Numbered from the stretch's first letter, positions 1-8,176 are shown. The stretch: DNA of 64,000 nt from Nostoc sp. FACHB-973 (GCF_014698115.1 NZ_JACJSJ010000006.1:1-64000); one strand, 5' to 3'. Numbers and translations are program-made. The notes: generated from the sequence alone by a model not told the origin.

Positions 1-180
1 TTAAAGCTAGGGGACAGAAAGGTAACTACAGTACTCAGCGTGTAAAATTTAACTTTAATTGCTCTGGTTAAATTTTCGTTACATACCTATAAATTTTTCT
101 GCCTACCTACTTACCAAATTTTCAATTCTGAATTCTGGCTCCTGATTTCTGAATTCTTTTTTGTTAAACTATTCTTAATT

Positions 181-190
181 TGTCTAGACA
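181..190. promoter_or_regulatory. HutC/PhnF-type operator candidate
   Basis: The sequence TGTCTAGACA is a perfect 10-bp palindrome 65 bp upstream of the GntR regulator start. Its core GTCTAGAC fits the operator consensus known for the HutC subfamily of GntR regulators (GT-N-TA-N-AC), the subfamily to which the adjacent gene belongs. A second, weaker palindrome (ATCTAGAT) follows at once. Autoregulation of the gene is inferred. Confidence 0.55.
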
Positions 191-254
191 TCTAGATGAA
201 AATAGACTAGCGCAATTTTAGTCAGTTGACAATCTAAATATTGATAATTGATAT

Positions 255-995
255 ATGAACGATGAAGTGATGCCAATTTACGCCCAGATTGCTGCCGAAT
301 TGCGAGAAAACATCCACCGGGGGGTTTATGAAGTTGGAGGCCAATTACCAACAGAAACTAAGTTAGCAGAACAATTTGCCGTCAATCGCCATACAATAAG
401 GCAGGCGATCGCATTGCTAAAAAATGAGGGATTGCTACGAGTTGACCGGGGACGCGGCACTTTTGTGGCAGCTAAAACCATCCGCTATGCGATCGGTAAA
501 CGGGTGCGTTACAATCAAACCCTCAAAGCACAGGGTTGGCAAGCTAGGTTTCAATTACTCCGTACACTCGAAGTCACCGCAGATATTCCCGTTGCCACAG
601 GATTGGAGATTAATTATGGTGAACCGGTGGCTTTAATTGAGCGTTTGGGTTTAGCGGATGAAGAACCAATTAGTGTAGGTACAGGATATTTTCCTCTGAA
701 ACTGTTTCCAGATTTGTTAGAGCCGAAAAACATCGATATTTTACGAGAAAAGCAATCAATTTCTCAGTTTTTACAGCAGGTATATGGATGCGATCATATA
801 CGTCGGAGTACTTGTGTTTCGGCGCGTTTAGTTCAGCCTCGTGATGCACAGTGGTTGGCACTTGGACTCAATCAACCGATTCTTTTGGCTGAGTCGGTGA
901 ACGTCGATCAAATGGGTAATGTCATTGAATATGGCGTAACTCGACTGCGGGGCGATCGCATGGAATTATTTTTTGAAAATGACTTGACAAAATAG
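255..995 (+). CDS. phnF: GntR/HutC-family regulator, PhnF-like
   Basis: A DNA-binding transcription factor of the HutC subfamily. Residues about 6-73 form the winged helix-turn-helix, starting MPIYAQIAAELRENI and including LPTETKLAEQF, RHTIRQAIALL and the wing GRGTFVA. Residues about 90-240 look like the UTRA effector-binding domain. At 246 aa it has the normal family length. PhnF-type regulators control phosphonate or phosphate uptake genes, and the phnC-phnD-phnE set lies 1.4 kb away on the other strand, so that link is likely but not proven. A HutC-like palindrome sits upstream. ATG at 255 is used; an in-frame ATG at 270 is possible. The effector cannot be deduced. Confidence 0.85.
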   Translation: MNDEVMPIYAQIAAELRENIHRGVYEVGGQLPTETKLAEQFAVNRHTIRQAIALLKNEGLLRVDRGRGTFVAAKTIRYAIGKRVRYNQTLKAQGWQARFQLLRTLEVTADIPVATGLEINYGEPVALIERLGLADEEPISVGTGYFPLKLFPDLLEPKNIDILREKQSISQFLQQVYGCDHIRRSTCVSARLVQPRDAQWLALGLNQPILLAESVNVDQMGNVIEYGVTRLRGDRMELFFENDLTK

Positions 996-1052
996 TTATA
1001 TTATGTGTTTTGTGATAGATAGATGTTTAAACCTCAGTTTCAGGACTGAACA

Positions 1053-1652
1053 ATGACACAAGCCAAATCCCAAGCGATCGCCGTCATTATCCCATCCACA
1101 CTAACACTTACAGTTACTCACGAGCAGTTAGTTCAGTTAGCACTTGCTAACCGAGACTTACAATTGGAACGAACCGCCACAGGAGAGTTAATTGTCATGG
1201 CTCCAACTGGAGGTACCACGGGAAATAAAAATTCAGATATCGAAGGACAACTTTGGTTTTGGAACCGTCAAACAAAACTTGGCAAAACATTTAACTCTTC
1301 GACAGGTTTTCATCTTCCTAACGGTGCAGATCGCTCTCCTGATGCAGCTTGGGTGCGTCAAGACAGGTGGGACAAACTTACAAAAGAACAGCAAGATGGA
1401 TTCGTCCCTCTTTGCCCTGATTTTGTCTTGGAATTACGTTCCAAAAATGACAACATGGAGCCACTGCGAGCCAAAATGAAAGAGTATTTGGAAAATGGAG
1501 CTTGTTTAGGTTGGTTGATTGACCGGAAAAACAAAAAAGTAGAGATTTATATACCAGGTCGAGATGTGCAAGTATTGGATAATCCTGTAACTTTGTCAGG
1601 GGAAGATGTTTTACCTGGGTTCATCTTGGACTTAACAGAAGTTTGGAACTAA
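1053..1652 (+). CDS. Uma2 family endonuclease (DUF820)
   Basis: A 199-aa protein of the Uma2/DUF820 family, a restriction-endonuclease-like fold that is greatly expanded in cyanobacteria. Visible landmarks are the N-terminal TVTHEQLVQLALANRDLQLE segment, SPDAAWVRQDRW (residues about 92-103), and CPDFVLELRSKND (about 121-133), which carries the D...ExK-like catalytic residues in degenerate form (D123, E126, then a serine and K130). The cellular role of these proteins is unknown; the fold predicts DNA cleavage. The next gene starts 29 bp downstream on the same strand, so the two may be co-transcribed. Composition matches the surroundings. Confidence 0.85.
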   Translation: MTQAKSQAIAVIIPSTLTLTVTHEQLVQLALANRDLQLERTATGELIVMAPTGGTTGNKNSDIEGQLWFWNRQTKLGKTFNSSTGFHLPNGADRSPDAAWVRQDRWDKLTKEQQDGFVPLCPDFVLELRSKNDNMEPLRAKMKEYLENGACLGWLIDRKNKKVEIYIPGRDVQVLDNPVTLSGEDVLPGFILDLTEVWN

Positions 1653-1681
1653 AACGGACTGGGGATTCGGGATTGAGTAAA

Positions 1682-2146
1682 ATGGCGAAAGAAATAGAGC
1701 GCAAATATTTAGTGAACGGAGATAGTTGGAGAGGATTAGCTGAAGGTAGTGTCTATCGTCAGGGATACATTCCTACACAAGATAAAGCAACTGTACGTGT
1801 ACGTATTGTAGGGGAAAAAGGTTATTTAACTATTAAAGGCCCGACTATTCAATATTCGAGATTAGAGTTTGAGTATCCTATTCCTATTAAAGATGCTCAA
1901 GAAATGCTTGAGACATTCTGTCAACGTCCATTTATAGAAAAAATCAGATACAAAATAGAGTCAGGTGGTTTGATTTGGGAAATAGATGAATTTGAGGGTG
2001 TTAACAAAGGATTAATTTTAGCAGAAGTTGAACTCAGTGATGAAAATCAACAAATTGAATTACCAACTTGGATTGGAGAAGAAGTTTCTCATGACTCCAG
2101 ATATTTCAACAGTAATTTAGTAAAACATCCCTTTTCACAATGGTAA
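1682..2146 (+). CDS. CYTH domain protein (triphosphate tunnel enzyme)
   Basis: A single-domain CYTH protein. The diagnostic ExExK motif is at the N-terminus (KEIERKYLV), followed by alternating charged strands (ATVRVRIVGEKGYLTIKG, RLEFEYPI, IEKIRYKI, WEIDEF, LILAEVEL) that line the triphosphate tunnel. Bacterial members are usually inorganic triphosphatases or adenylate cyclases; small single-domain versions mostly hydrolyse PPPi. The open frame extends back to 1643, but those 13 codons overlap the Uma2 stop and the ExExK motif normally sits near the start, so ATG 1682 is chosen (154 aa). The exact substrate is not known. Confidence 0.85.
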   Translation: MAKEIERKYLVNGDSWRGLAEGSVYRQGYIPTQDKATVRVRIVGEKGYLTIKGPTIQYSRLEFEYPIPIKDAQEMLETFCQRPFIEKIRYKIESGGLIWEIDEFEGVNKGLILAEVELSDENQQIELPTWIGEEVSHDSRYFNSNLVKHPFSQW

Positions 2147-2234
2147 TTGTTGAAATATTGGCGAAATGCTAAGTTTGCAACCAATTTTCCGCTCTGATAC
2201 CATTAACAAAAATCTTTGCAACAGATCAATCGAC

Positions 2235-2264
2235 TGTAGGGGCGTACAGCTGTACGCCCCTACA
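2235..2264. repeat. Perfect 30-nt palindrome
   Basis: TGTAGGGGCGTACAG is followed directly by its exact reverse complement. It lies in the gap between the convergent CYTH and phnE genes. A related shorter palindrome occurs at 51031-51056, so this is a dispersed cyanobacterial repeat; it could also serve as a bidirectional terminator. A looser hairpin of the same kind follows at about 2290-2318, and GAATTCT heptamers run from about 2385 to 2425. Confidence 0.8.
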
Positions 2265-2426
2265 TACAGCAGATTGCAACAGGCGTGAGTAGGGGTAGAA
2301 CATGTTGTGCCCCTACCCGTGTACTTCATTTACCTAAAATACGCTGTATCTATCTGTATCAGGTATTTCGTAAAATAATATGACTTCTGAATTCTGAATT
2401 CTGAATTCTGACTTCTGACTTCTGAT

Positions 2427-3269
2427 TCAAACTAGCCAAGCTCTAACTTTTGCAGATAGAAAATCAATAATACCCGTAGCAAGAATCAAAATAATCAAAA
2501 TTGCACAGACTTTTTGGTATTCAAAAGCTCCGAAATTCTGATATAAAGAAACGCCAATTCCACCTGCACCAACAATTCCTAATACAGAAGCAGAACGTAC
2601 ATTTGATTCAAAGCGATAGAGAGTGAAAGAAGTCCATAAAGGTAAAACTTGGGGAAGTACGCCAAAGATAATTTCTAGAATTTGATTAGCACCAGTTGCT
2701 CGAATTCCTTCTACAGGGCCAGGATCAATTGCTTCAACTGCTTCGGAAAATAGCTTTCCAAGTGTGCCGGCGGTATGAACAAATAAAGCCAATACCCCAG
2801 CAAACGGTCCTAAGCCCACAGCTACTACAAAGATGAGTGCAAAAACAATTTCGTTAATAGCACGCATGGCATCTAAAAGTCGGCGTGTTGATTGTACAAT
2901 CCAAGGTGGACACATATTATTCGATGCCAAAATAGATAAAGGAACTGCGGCGATCGCAGCCATCAAAGTGCCCCAAATTCCCATCGATATAGTAATAATA
3001 GTTTCCGAAAGATAGTATTTCCAATCACTAAAATCTGGCGGAAAATATGAACGAATATACTCCACCATATTGTTCCCACTTTGGAATAGTAATGGAAAAT
3101 TGATTTCACCCTGGATGTAAGAAAAAATTAGAGTAGCCACAACAGCCAAGAGGAAAAAAAACCTACCATTAGTAACAAGTTTTGCTTCCCGCTCTAACAT
3201 TGCTATTACTTCAGGAGATGTATTAGCAATGATTTTGCTATGGTTGTGTGCTTTATTTTTATTTTTCAC
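2427..3269 (-). CDS. phnE: Phosphonate ABC transporter permease PhnE
   Basis: The inner-membrane permease of a phosphonate/phosphite importer, 280 aa. Several hydrophobic segments are visible (about 35-52, 93-112, 138-160, 222-245, 252-272). The conserved cytoplasmic loop that contacts the ATPase appears as EAVEAIDPGPVEGIRATGA, followed by GVLPQVLPLW. It is the third gene of the leftward phnC-phnD-phnE set, but 360 bp separate it from phnD because a MITE lies in the gap; whether it is still co-transcribed is open. ATG at 3269 gives the usual family length. The substrate (phosphonate, phosphite or another phosphorus oxyanion) cannot be read from sequence. Confidence 0.93.
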   Translation of the reverse strand: MKNKNKAHNHSKIIANTSPEVIAMLEREAKLVTNGRFFFLLAVVATLIFSYIQGEINFPLLFQSGNNMVEYIRSYFPPDFSDWKYYLSETIITISMGIWGTLMAAIAAVPLSILASNNMCPPWIVQSTRRLLDAMRAINEIVFALIFVVAVGLGPFAGVLALFVHTAGTLGKLFSEAVEAIDPGPVEGIRATGANQILEIIFGVLPQVLPLWTSFTLYRFESNVRSASVLGIVGAGGIGVSLYQNFGAFEYQKVCAILIILILATGIIDFLSAKVRAWLV

Positions 3270-3428
3270 TACACTTAATTAGTCTTTCTACTTAATTTTG
3301 TTAAAACACAAAGTTTCATATTATCGAACTGTTTAAAAAGTTGGGAATCTTGTTTTTATTGCACCATATATAGCAATCCTAAATCACTTATAAAAAAAAT
3401 TATTGCCTATTGTCGGCCTCAAGCAGTA

Positions 3429-3601
3429 AGAGGCTATTTATAAAGTAAAAATAAAATTATTGTAGGGTGTATTAGACGCATATTTTGAGATTAATGATCG
3501 CGAGAAATATCAACTGCGCCTAACGCACCATCTTGTATTGCGGTGCGTGATAGCAAAGCCGTAACGCACTCTACTTCAGATTTACTTTATAAATGGTCTC
3601 T
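3429..3601. mobile_element. MITE-like element between phnD and phnE
   Basis: A 173-bp element with 21-bp imperfect terminal inverted repeats: AGAGGCTATTTATAAAGTAAA at the left and its near complement at the right end (3581-3601), differing at three positions. It has no open frame. The interior carries GTGCGT/ACGCAC palindromic pieces (GCGCCTAACGCACC ... GGTGCGTGATAGC) typical of dispersed cyanobacterial repeats. The rest of the 3270-3629 gap shows no gene. A clear target duplication was not found. Confidence 0.65.
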
Positions 3602-3629
3602 AAGTTTACAAATCAATAGGGTTAGTATA

Positions 3630-4637
3630 TCAGTTTTTCTGAATTTGCTTTAGTTGCTGATTTAGTTGTGCTAATTTTTGTTTTTTATCTTGTTCGCTCA
3701 GATTTGCTTGAGATTGCGTTTCTTCAATTTCTTTAGCAATTTCCAATTCCCGAATTGTATTCCAAACTTTATCCTCGGCTGGAGCAAAACCAGCAATTTT
3801 AAAAGGTTCTAAAACTTTTTCATCTTTATAATTGTAAAAGAAATTTTGAAATTTCTTCTTGATATCTGCTGGTAAATCCTGGCGATAGGCAACAGGATCG
3901 CTAGGAATCATGGGTGATTGCCAGATGATTTCAATTTTCTTTCTCGCTTCTGGATTAGTTTTCTCCAACCGGGCTAAACCCTCGTTACTAACAGTAGCAA
4001 CATCTACTTTTTTATTAGCAACGGCCAGGGCACATGCTTCATGATTCCCAGCGAAAATCAAACGTTTAAAAGCTTTTTTGGGGTCAATCTTGTTTTTTGT
4101 AAAAATGTAATAACTTGGCACTAAGAAACCAGAAGTAGAATTAGGATCGTTGAAAGCAAAGGTAAGCTTTGCTGCATTTTTAATCACATATTTATCCCCA
4201 CCTTCTGCCTTAGCTTCAGCAGCAATGGGATTATCTTTATTGACAATCAGGTGTGAATAATAGCCTTTTGTACCATCTTCACTGACAACCTGAGCAAATG
4301 CTTCTGCCTTTGCCATTTGTACAGCTTGAATATATGACTTACCACCAAGCCAAGCTACTTGTACTTTACCAAAGCGCATAGCCTCTATCACTGCTGCATA
4401 TTGTGTGACATAAAACGGTTTGATGGTAATACCAATCTCCTTAGACATCGCAGCAGCAAAAGGTTCCCAAATAGGCTTTTGATTTACCTGAGATTCTGTG
4501 GAAAGAACGCCAAAATTAATTTCTTGAATATTTGCAGCATCTGAACTAGAACTAGAGGTGCAGGCTGATAGTATCTTCGCACTTCCTAAGGTTAGGGTAA
4601 ACAAAGAAGCTTGTTGAATAAATAACCGTCTGTTCAT
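3630..4637 (-). CDS. phnD: Phosphonate ABC transporter binding protein PhnD
   Basis: The substrate-binding lipoprotein of the importer, 335 aa. The N-terminus has RR at 3-4, a hydrophobic stretch and a lipobox ILSAC with Cys26 as the lipidation site; the twin arginine (NRRLFIQQ) leaves Tat export possible. The mature part shows PhnD-family features: INFGVLSTESQ near the start, WEPFAAAMSKEIGI, AVIEAMRFGKVQVAWLGG, and NDPNSTSGFLVPSYY, which lies in the ligand-binding region. Residues after about 300 form a Q/K/E-rich coiled tail. It starts 85 bp after phnC on the same strand. Whether the ligand is a phosphonate or phosphite cannot be told from sequence. Confidence 0.93.
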   Translation of the reverse strand: MNRRLFIQQASLFTLTLGSAKILSACTSSSSSDAANIQEINFGVLSTESQVNQKPIWEPFAAAMSKEIGITIKPFYVTQYAAVIEAMRFGKVQVAWLGGKSYIQAVQMAKAEAFAQVVSEDGTKGYYSHLIVNKDNPIAAEAKAEGGDKYVIKNAAKLTFAFNDPNSTSGFLVPSYYIFTKNKIDPKKAFKRLIFAGNHEACALAVANKKVDVATVSNEGLARLEKTNPEARKKIEIIWQSPMIPSDPVAYRQDLPADIKKKFQNFFYNYKDEKVLEPFKIAGFAPAEDKVWNTIRELEIAKEIEETQSQANLSEQDKKQKLAQLNQQLKQIQKN

Positions 4638-4722
4638 TGGTGAATCCCTCGTTATTGTTAAAATATTGATGTTTTTTTGAGTAGCTATGGCGGTGTAATA
4701 GTCGAAGATTTAGCAAAATTTC

Positions 4723-5523
4723 TTATCCGATAAATTCTCCATGTCCTCTGAGAACAAGTTCTTCTGCCGCTGTACCATAAAGTTCATTGAGCATGTGATC
4801 ATCTAGTTTGGCGATCGCACCATCAAACATCACTTCCCCATCCCTCAGGGCGATCGCTCGGTTAAAATACTTACGCACCATTTGAATCTGATGTAACGAA
4901 GCAACTACTGTGATTTTGCTTTCTCGATTTAGTTCGATGAGCAATTCCATGACTTTACGAGCAGATTCAGGATCGAGAGAAGCAATGGGTTCATCTGCAA
5001 GGATGATTTTGGCTCCCTGAACGAGACAACGAGCGATCGCTACTCGTTGTTGTTGTCCCCCAGAAAGCAGAGAAGCCCGTTTATAAGCATGTTCCAGAAT
5101 ACCGACTCTCTCCAATGCACAAAGAGCTTGAATTTTGTCTTCTTTAGTAAACAAATGTAATCCTGAACGAATCACCGAGGATCGCGCTAAATTTCCAACT
5201 AGAACATTTTCAATAACTGTTAGCCTGTTGACCAAATTGAACTGTTGGAAAATGTATCCTATCTTACTTCGTAATATCCTAACTTTGGAATGCAATTTAC
5301 CCTTGCTTTGCAAAGCAATTCCAAAAATAAAAACCGTTCCCGCGTCTCCAATCTGCAAGCCATTTATATGTCGCAAAAGTGTAGATTTTCCTGAACCTGA
5401 AGCACCTACAAGGGCTACCATCTCTCCGTCATAAATTGTGCATGAAACACGTTTTAGTGCTGGCTTACCCTTAAAGTTTTTTGAAAGATTACTTACTTCT
5501 ATAGCCACTGTATTCGTGAACAT
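4723..5523 (-). CDS. phnC: Phosphonate ABC transporter ATPase PhnC
   Basis: The cytoplasmic ATPase that powers the importer, 266 aa. The Walker A motif GASGSGKST is at residues 40-48, the Q-loop near GYIFQQFNL, the signature LLSGGQQQRVAIARCL, Walker B/D-loop IILADEPIASLDPESA, and a switch histidine in ASLHQIQM. It is the first gene of the leftward phnC-phnD-phnE set. The upstream gap carries a candidate Pho box, so induction under phosphate starvation is inferred. No C-P lyase (phnGHIJKLM) or phosphite dehydrogenase gene is in the window, so the fate of the imported compound must be decided elsewhere in the genome. Confidence 0.95.
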   Translation of the reverse strand: MFTNTVAIEVSNLSKNFKGKPALKRVSCTIYDGEMVALVGASGSGKSTLLRHINGLQIGDAGTVFIFGIALQSKGKLHSKVRILRSKIGYIFQQFNLVNRLTVIENVLVGNLARSSVIRSGLHLFTKEDKIQALCALERVGILEHAYKRASLLSGGQQQRVAIARCLVQGAKIILADEPIASLDPESARKVMELLIELNRESKITVVASLHQIQMVRKYFNRAIALRDGEVMFDGAIAKLDDHMLNELYGTAAEELVLRGHGEFIG

Positions 5524-5539
5524 TTGATGTTTGCATGAC

Positions 5540-5580
5540 CTTGATTAAGGCTAAAGTTATTTGGTTAAGCTCTACTTAAG
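5540..5580 (-). promoter_or_regulatory. Candidate Pho box upstream of phnC
   Basis: Read on the minus strand, four octamers occur every 11 nt: CTTAAGTA, CTTAACCA, AACTTTAG, TAATCAAG. The first two fit the cyanobacterial PhoB/SphR box (CTTAACCT-like octamers separated by 3 nt) well and the last two poorly. The array ends about 17 bp before the phnC start, close for a promoter-proximal activator site. Phosphate control is inferred. Confidence 0.5.
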
Positions 5581-5972
5581 ACAAGGATAAAATCTAATAC
5601 ACTACAGAAAAATCTGCAAATCGGTAAATTTATAGAATCACTCAACATCAAAATTTCGATTGTTTAGAAAAGCTATAGCATTCCTAAATGAAAAAGTGAA
5701 ATCTTGCATTTTCAAATTTCTTACTTTTTCAGTAGATAGACTAAAAAAAATTATTTTATTTCTCTTCTTAGAGAAAATCACCAAAAAAGTGCTGAGTCAC
5801 CAAAGTTCAGATGTCTGACAACAAGCCGACGAAGCGTCTACCCAAGCGACAGATCCCCAACTCCTGTTAAAAAGTCGGGGATCTTGCTTATCACAAATGA
5901 TTCAGGATTGCTATATCAATAAATTTTAATTACCTCTTGTTTTTTAGCACAATCTATGCAAATCTCATAAAT

Positions 5973-6006
5973 ATAATACGGTAAATCAGTCAGTTTACCG
6001 TATTAT
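5973..6006. promoter_or_regulatory. 13-bp inverted repeat, operator or attenuator candidate
   Basis: ATAATACGGTAAA and its exact reverse complement are separated by 8 nt, 131 bp upstream of the FAD oxidoreductase start. It has the size and symmetry of an operator for a dimeric regulator; as RNA it would form a stable hairpin. No repressor gene adjoins it. Confidence 0.45.
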
Positions 6007-6024
6007 AGGATTTTCTTAAAAGCT

Positions 6025-6126
6025 ATGTCTAAGCCAAGGCGGGGGAATGCGGAAGCTTTGAGTGCTGAGTTAAGAGTTATTATCCTACCTCTGCCCCATA
6101 CGCGATACCCAATGGCGAAAATTTAG
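6025..6126 (+). CDS. Short upstream ORF (33 codons), doubtful
   Basis: ATG at 6025 opens a 33-codon frame (MSKPRRGNAEALSAEL...) that stops at 6126, 11 bp before the FAD oxidoreductase ATG. Its last bases overlap the GGAGAG ribosome-binding site of that gene. It may be a leader peptide, but part of the DNA (AGTGCTGAGTTAAGAGTT) resembles dispersed short repeats, so it may equally be chance. No function can be assigned. Confidence 0.2.
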   Translation: MSKPRRGNAEALSAELRVIILPLPHTRYPMAKI

Positions 6127-6137
6127 GAGAGTAGATC

Positions 6138-7784
6138 ATGAGTGCATATCAATCTGAGTCAGGAAATAGTTCTACCACTTCTTCACAGCTAGATTTAGAA
6201 GCTGATGTTCTAGTCATAGGGGGCGGGCCATCAGCAACTTGGGCGGCTTGGAATGCTGCTGCCCAAGGAGCAAAAGTGATACTGGTAGATAAAGGCTACT
6301 GTGGTACAAGTGGAGCAACAGCACCCTCTGGTACTGGTGTTTGGTATGTGCCCCCCGACCCACAACAACGGGAAGCGGCAATGGCTAGTCGAGAAGCTTT
6401 AGGAGGTTTCTTGTCAGAGCGCTCTTGGATGGAGCGTGTATTGGATCAGACTTATACAAACCTGAATAAACTCTCAGATTGGGGCTATCCATTTCCTGTG
6501 GATGACGAAGGTCGTCCCCATCGGCGATCGCTCCAGCAAGCTCATGATTACATGCGTCTGATGCGTAAAAAGATTACCAAGGCAGGCGTGAAAATACTCG
6601 ACCATAGTCCAGCTTTAGAACTGCTAGTAGACGCAGCAGGGGCAGTTGCCGGGGCGCGGGGGATTTGCCGCCAAACAGGCGATCGCTGGCAAGTCAAATC
6701 TGGAGCAGTGGTAATTGCTACTGGTGGTTGTGCCTTTTTGAGTAAAGCTTTAGGGTGTAACGTCCTCACAGGAGACGGTTATTTGATGGCAGCTGAAGCC
6801 GGTGCCGAAATGTCAGGGATGGAATTTTCCAATGCTTACGCCCTATCACCGGCTTTTTCCTCAGTCACCAAAGGAGCTTATTATCGTTGGGCAACCTTTT
6901 ATTACGAAGATGGCACAGAAATTGAAGGTGCTGGTTCTCAAAAAGGGCGATCGATTATTGCCCGTACTCTGCTCACCCAACCCGTTTATGCTCGTCTGGA
7001 CAAAGCAACTCCCGAAATTGAAGCGATGTTGCGGACTATCCAACACAACTTCTTATTGCCATTTGACCGTATGGGCATTAACCCCTTCACCCAACTTTTC
7101 CCTGTGACTCTGCGTTTGGAGGGAACTGTACGCGGTACTGGTGGAATTCGGATAGTTGATTATACCTGCGCTACCACCGTACCCGGACTTTATGCTGCTG
7201 GCGATGCTGCAACACGAGAATTAATTTGTGGTGGCTTTACTGGTGGTGGTAGTCATAACGCCGCCTGGGCAACTTCTTCCGGATATTGGGCAGGTGAAGC
7301 AGCAGCAAACTACGCACTTCAACTAGGAACTAAAGCTAATCAACGTTCCGTGCGAGGACTTGGGGAAACTGGGGTAGCTGCCGATAAAGGTAGCAGCAAT
7401 AGTTTTGTTCCCTCAGAAGTGACTAAAGCAGTCCAAGCTGAAGTATTCCCCTACGATCGCAATCTGTTCCGCACCGAGAAGGGATTGACAGAATCCCTTG
7501 GTCGCCTACATCACTTGTGGAAAGAAATCCGCAACACCCAAGCAGTACCAGAAAATCAAGCTGTCCAAGCTAGGGAAGCCACTGCAATGCTAGCAACAGC
7601 CAGATGGATGTACGCCAGTGCCCTTGAACGTAAAGAAACTCGCGGGATGCACAAACATCTAGATTATCCAGAGCAAGACCCGAACCAATACCACCGCCTA
7701 CTGAGTGGTGGTCTAGATCGAGTCTGGGTCAAGCCCCAAAAACTACAAACTGCCGTTAAGGAAAAGGAGTTAGTAACACTGTGA
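6138..7784 (+). CDS. FAD-dependent oxidoreductase, AprA/FrdA-like
   Basis: A 548-aa flavoprotein of the fumarate reductase / APS reductase alpha superfamily. The FAD-binding Rossmann motif is DVLVIGGGPSATWAAWNAA (about residues 24-42). Other landmarks are GDGYLMAAEAGAEMSGMEF, typical of the capping-domain junction, and the C-terminal FAD contact PGLYAAGDAA followed by GGFTGGGSHNAAWATSSG. It overlaps the next gene by four bases (GTGA), a two-cluster ferredoxin, so the pair should form a flavin/iron-sulfur complex like AprAB. True AprA is longer (about 620 aa or more), so APS reduction is not assumed. A related role in sulfur metabolism is possible. The ATG has a GGAGAG site upstream. Confidence 0.8.
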   Translation: MSAYQSESGNSSTTSSQLDLEADVLVIGGGPSATWAAWNAAAQGAKVILVDKGYCGTSGATAPSGTGVWYVPPDPQQREAAMASREALGGFLSERSWMERVLDQTYTNLNKLSDWGYPFPVDDEGRPHRRSLQQAHDYMRLMRKKITKAGVKILDHSPALELLVDAAGAVAGARGICRQTGDRWQVKSGAVVIATGGCAFLSKALGCNVLTGDGYLMAAEAGAEMSGMEFSNAYALSPAFSSVTKGAYYRWATFYYEDGTEIEGAGSQKGRSIIARTLLTQPVYARLDKATPEIEAMLRTIQHNFLLPFDRMGINPFTQLFPVTLRLEGTVRGTGGIRIVDYTCATTVPGLYAAGDAATRELICGGFTGGGSHNAAWATSSGYWAGEAAANYALQLGTKANQRSVRGLGETGVAADKGSSNSFVPSEVTKAVQAEVFPYDRNLFRTEKGLTESLGRLHHLWKEIRNTQAVPENQAVQAREATAMLATARWMYASALERKETRGMHKHLDYPEQDPNQYHRLLSGGLDRVWVKPQKLQTAVKEKELVTL

Positions 7785-8176
7785 TTGAACTAGTTAGTGA
7801 ATCTCGCTGTATTAAATGTAATATTTGCGTTTCCGCCTGTCCCACCAACGTTTTTGACAAAGTGCCAAACGGGCCACCAAGAATTGCTCGTCAAAGCGAC
7901 TGCCAAACCTGCTTTATGTGCGAGTTGTATTGTCCAGCGGATGCCCTCTTCGTTGCCCCACAGGCGGATGAGTCTGTGGCAGTCGATGAAGAAACTCTCA
8001 TACAAGCAGGATTTTTGGGTGGATATCGGGAAACCTTGGGCTGGAAACCTGGAGGCACTCCAGCAGGCCTGAGAGAACAGTCTGCTCAAATGTTTATTGG
8101 TCGGAACAATTTCCCTACCGATTCTCAGGGTAGAATTCTCCCCTGGAATAACCAGGCTAATTCCCAGTCAAACTAA
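7781..8176 (+). CDS. 4Fe-4S dicluster ferredoxin, AprB-like partner
   Basis: A 131-aa ferredoxin-like protein. The first cluster motif uses C10, C13, C16 and C20 followed by Pro; the second uses C41, C44, C47 and C51 followed by Pro. Both are complete 4Fe-4S sites. A tail of about 75 residues follows, rich in Gly, Gln and Asn (GGYRETLGWKPGGTPAGL), which may wrap the flavoprotein partner as the AprB tail does on AprA. GTG at 7781 overlaps the stop of the FAD gene (GTGA), giving translational coupling. It presumably passes electrons between the FAD subunit and an unknown partner. Confidence 0.85.
   Translation: MIELVSESRCIKCNICVSACPTNVFDKVPNGPPRIARQSDCQTCFMCELYCPADALFVAPQADESVAVDEETLIQAGFLGGYRETLGWKPGGTPAGLREQSAQMFIGRNNFPTDSQGRILPWNNQANSQSN

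Larger units (their letters stand above)
5524..6137. other. Divergent intergenic region phnC / FAD oxidoreductase
   Basis: A 614-bp gap between divergent operons. It holds the Pho-box-like array at its left end, an AT-rich stretch (5640-5790), a hairpin at 5851-5884 whose arms AGATCCCCAACT and AGTCGGGGATCT pair with one mismatch (a related copy is at 48346-48378), a 13-bp inverted repeat at 5973-6006 and a 33-codon ORF at 6025-6126. Confidence 0.7.

Noticed and set aside
6138-8176. Calling the FAD-ferredoxin pair APS reductase (aprAB)
   Set aside because: The flavoprotein is shorter than AprA and no sat or dsr genes adjoin; AprAB-like is as far as the sequence goes.
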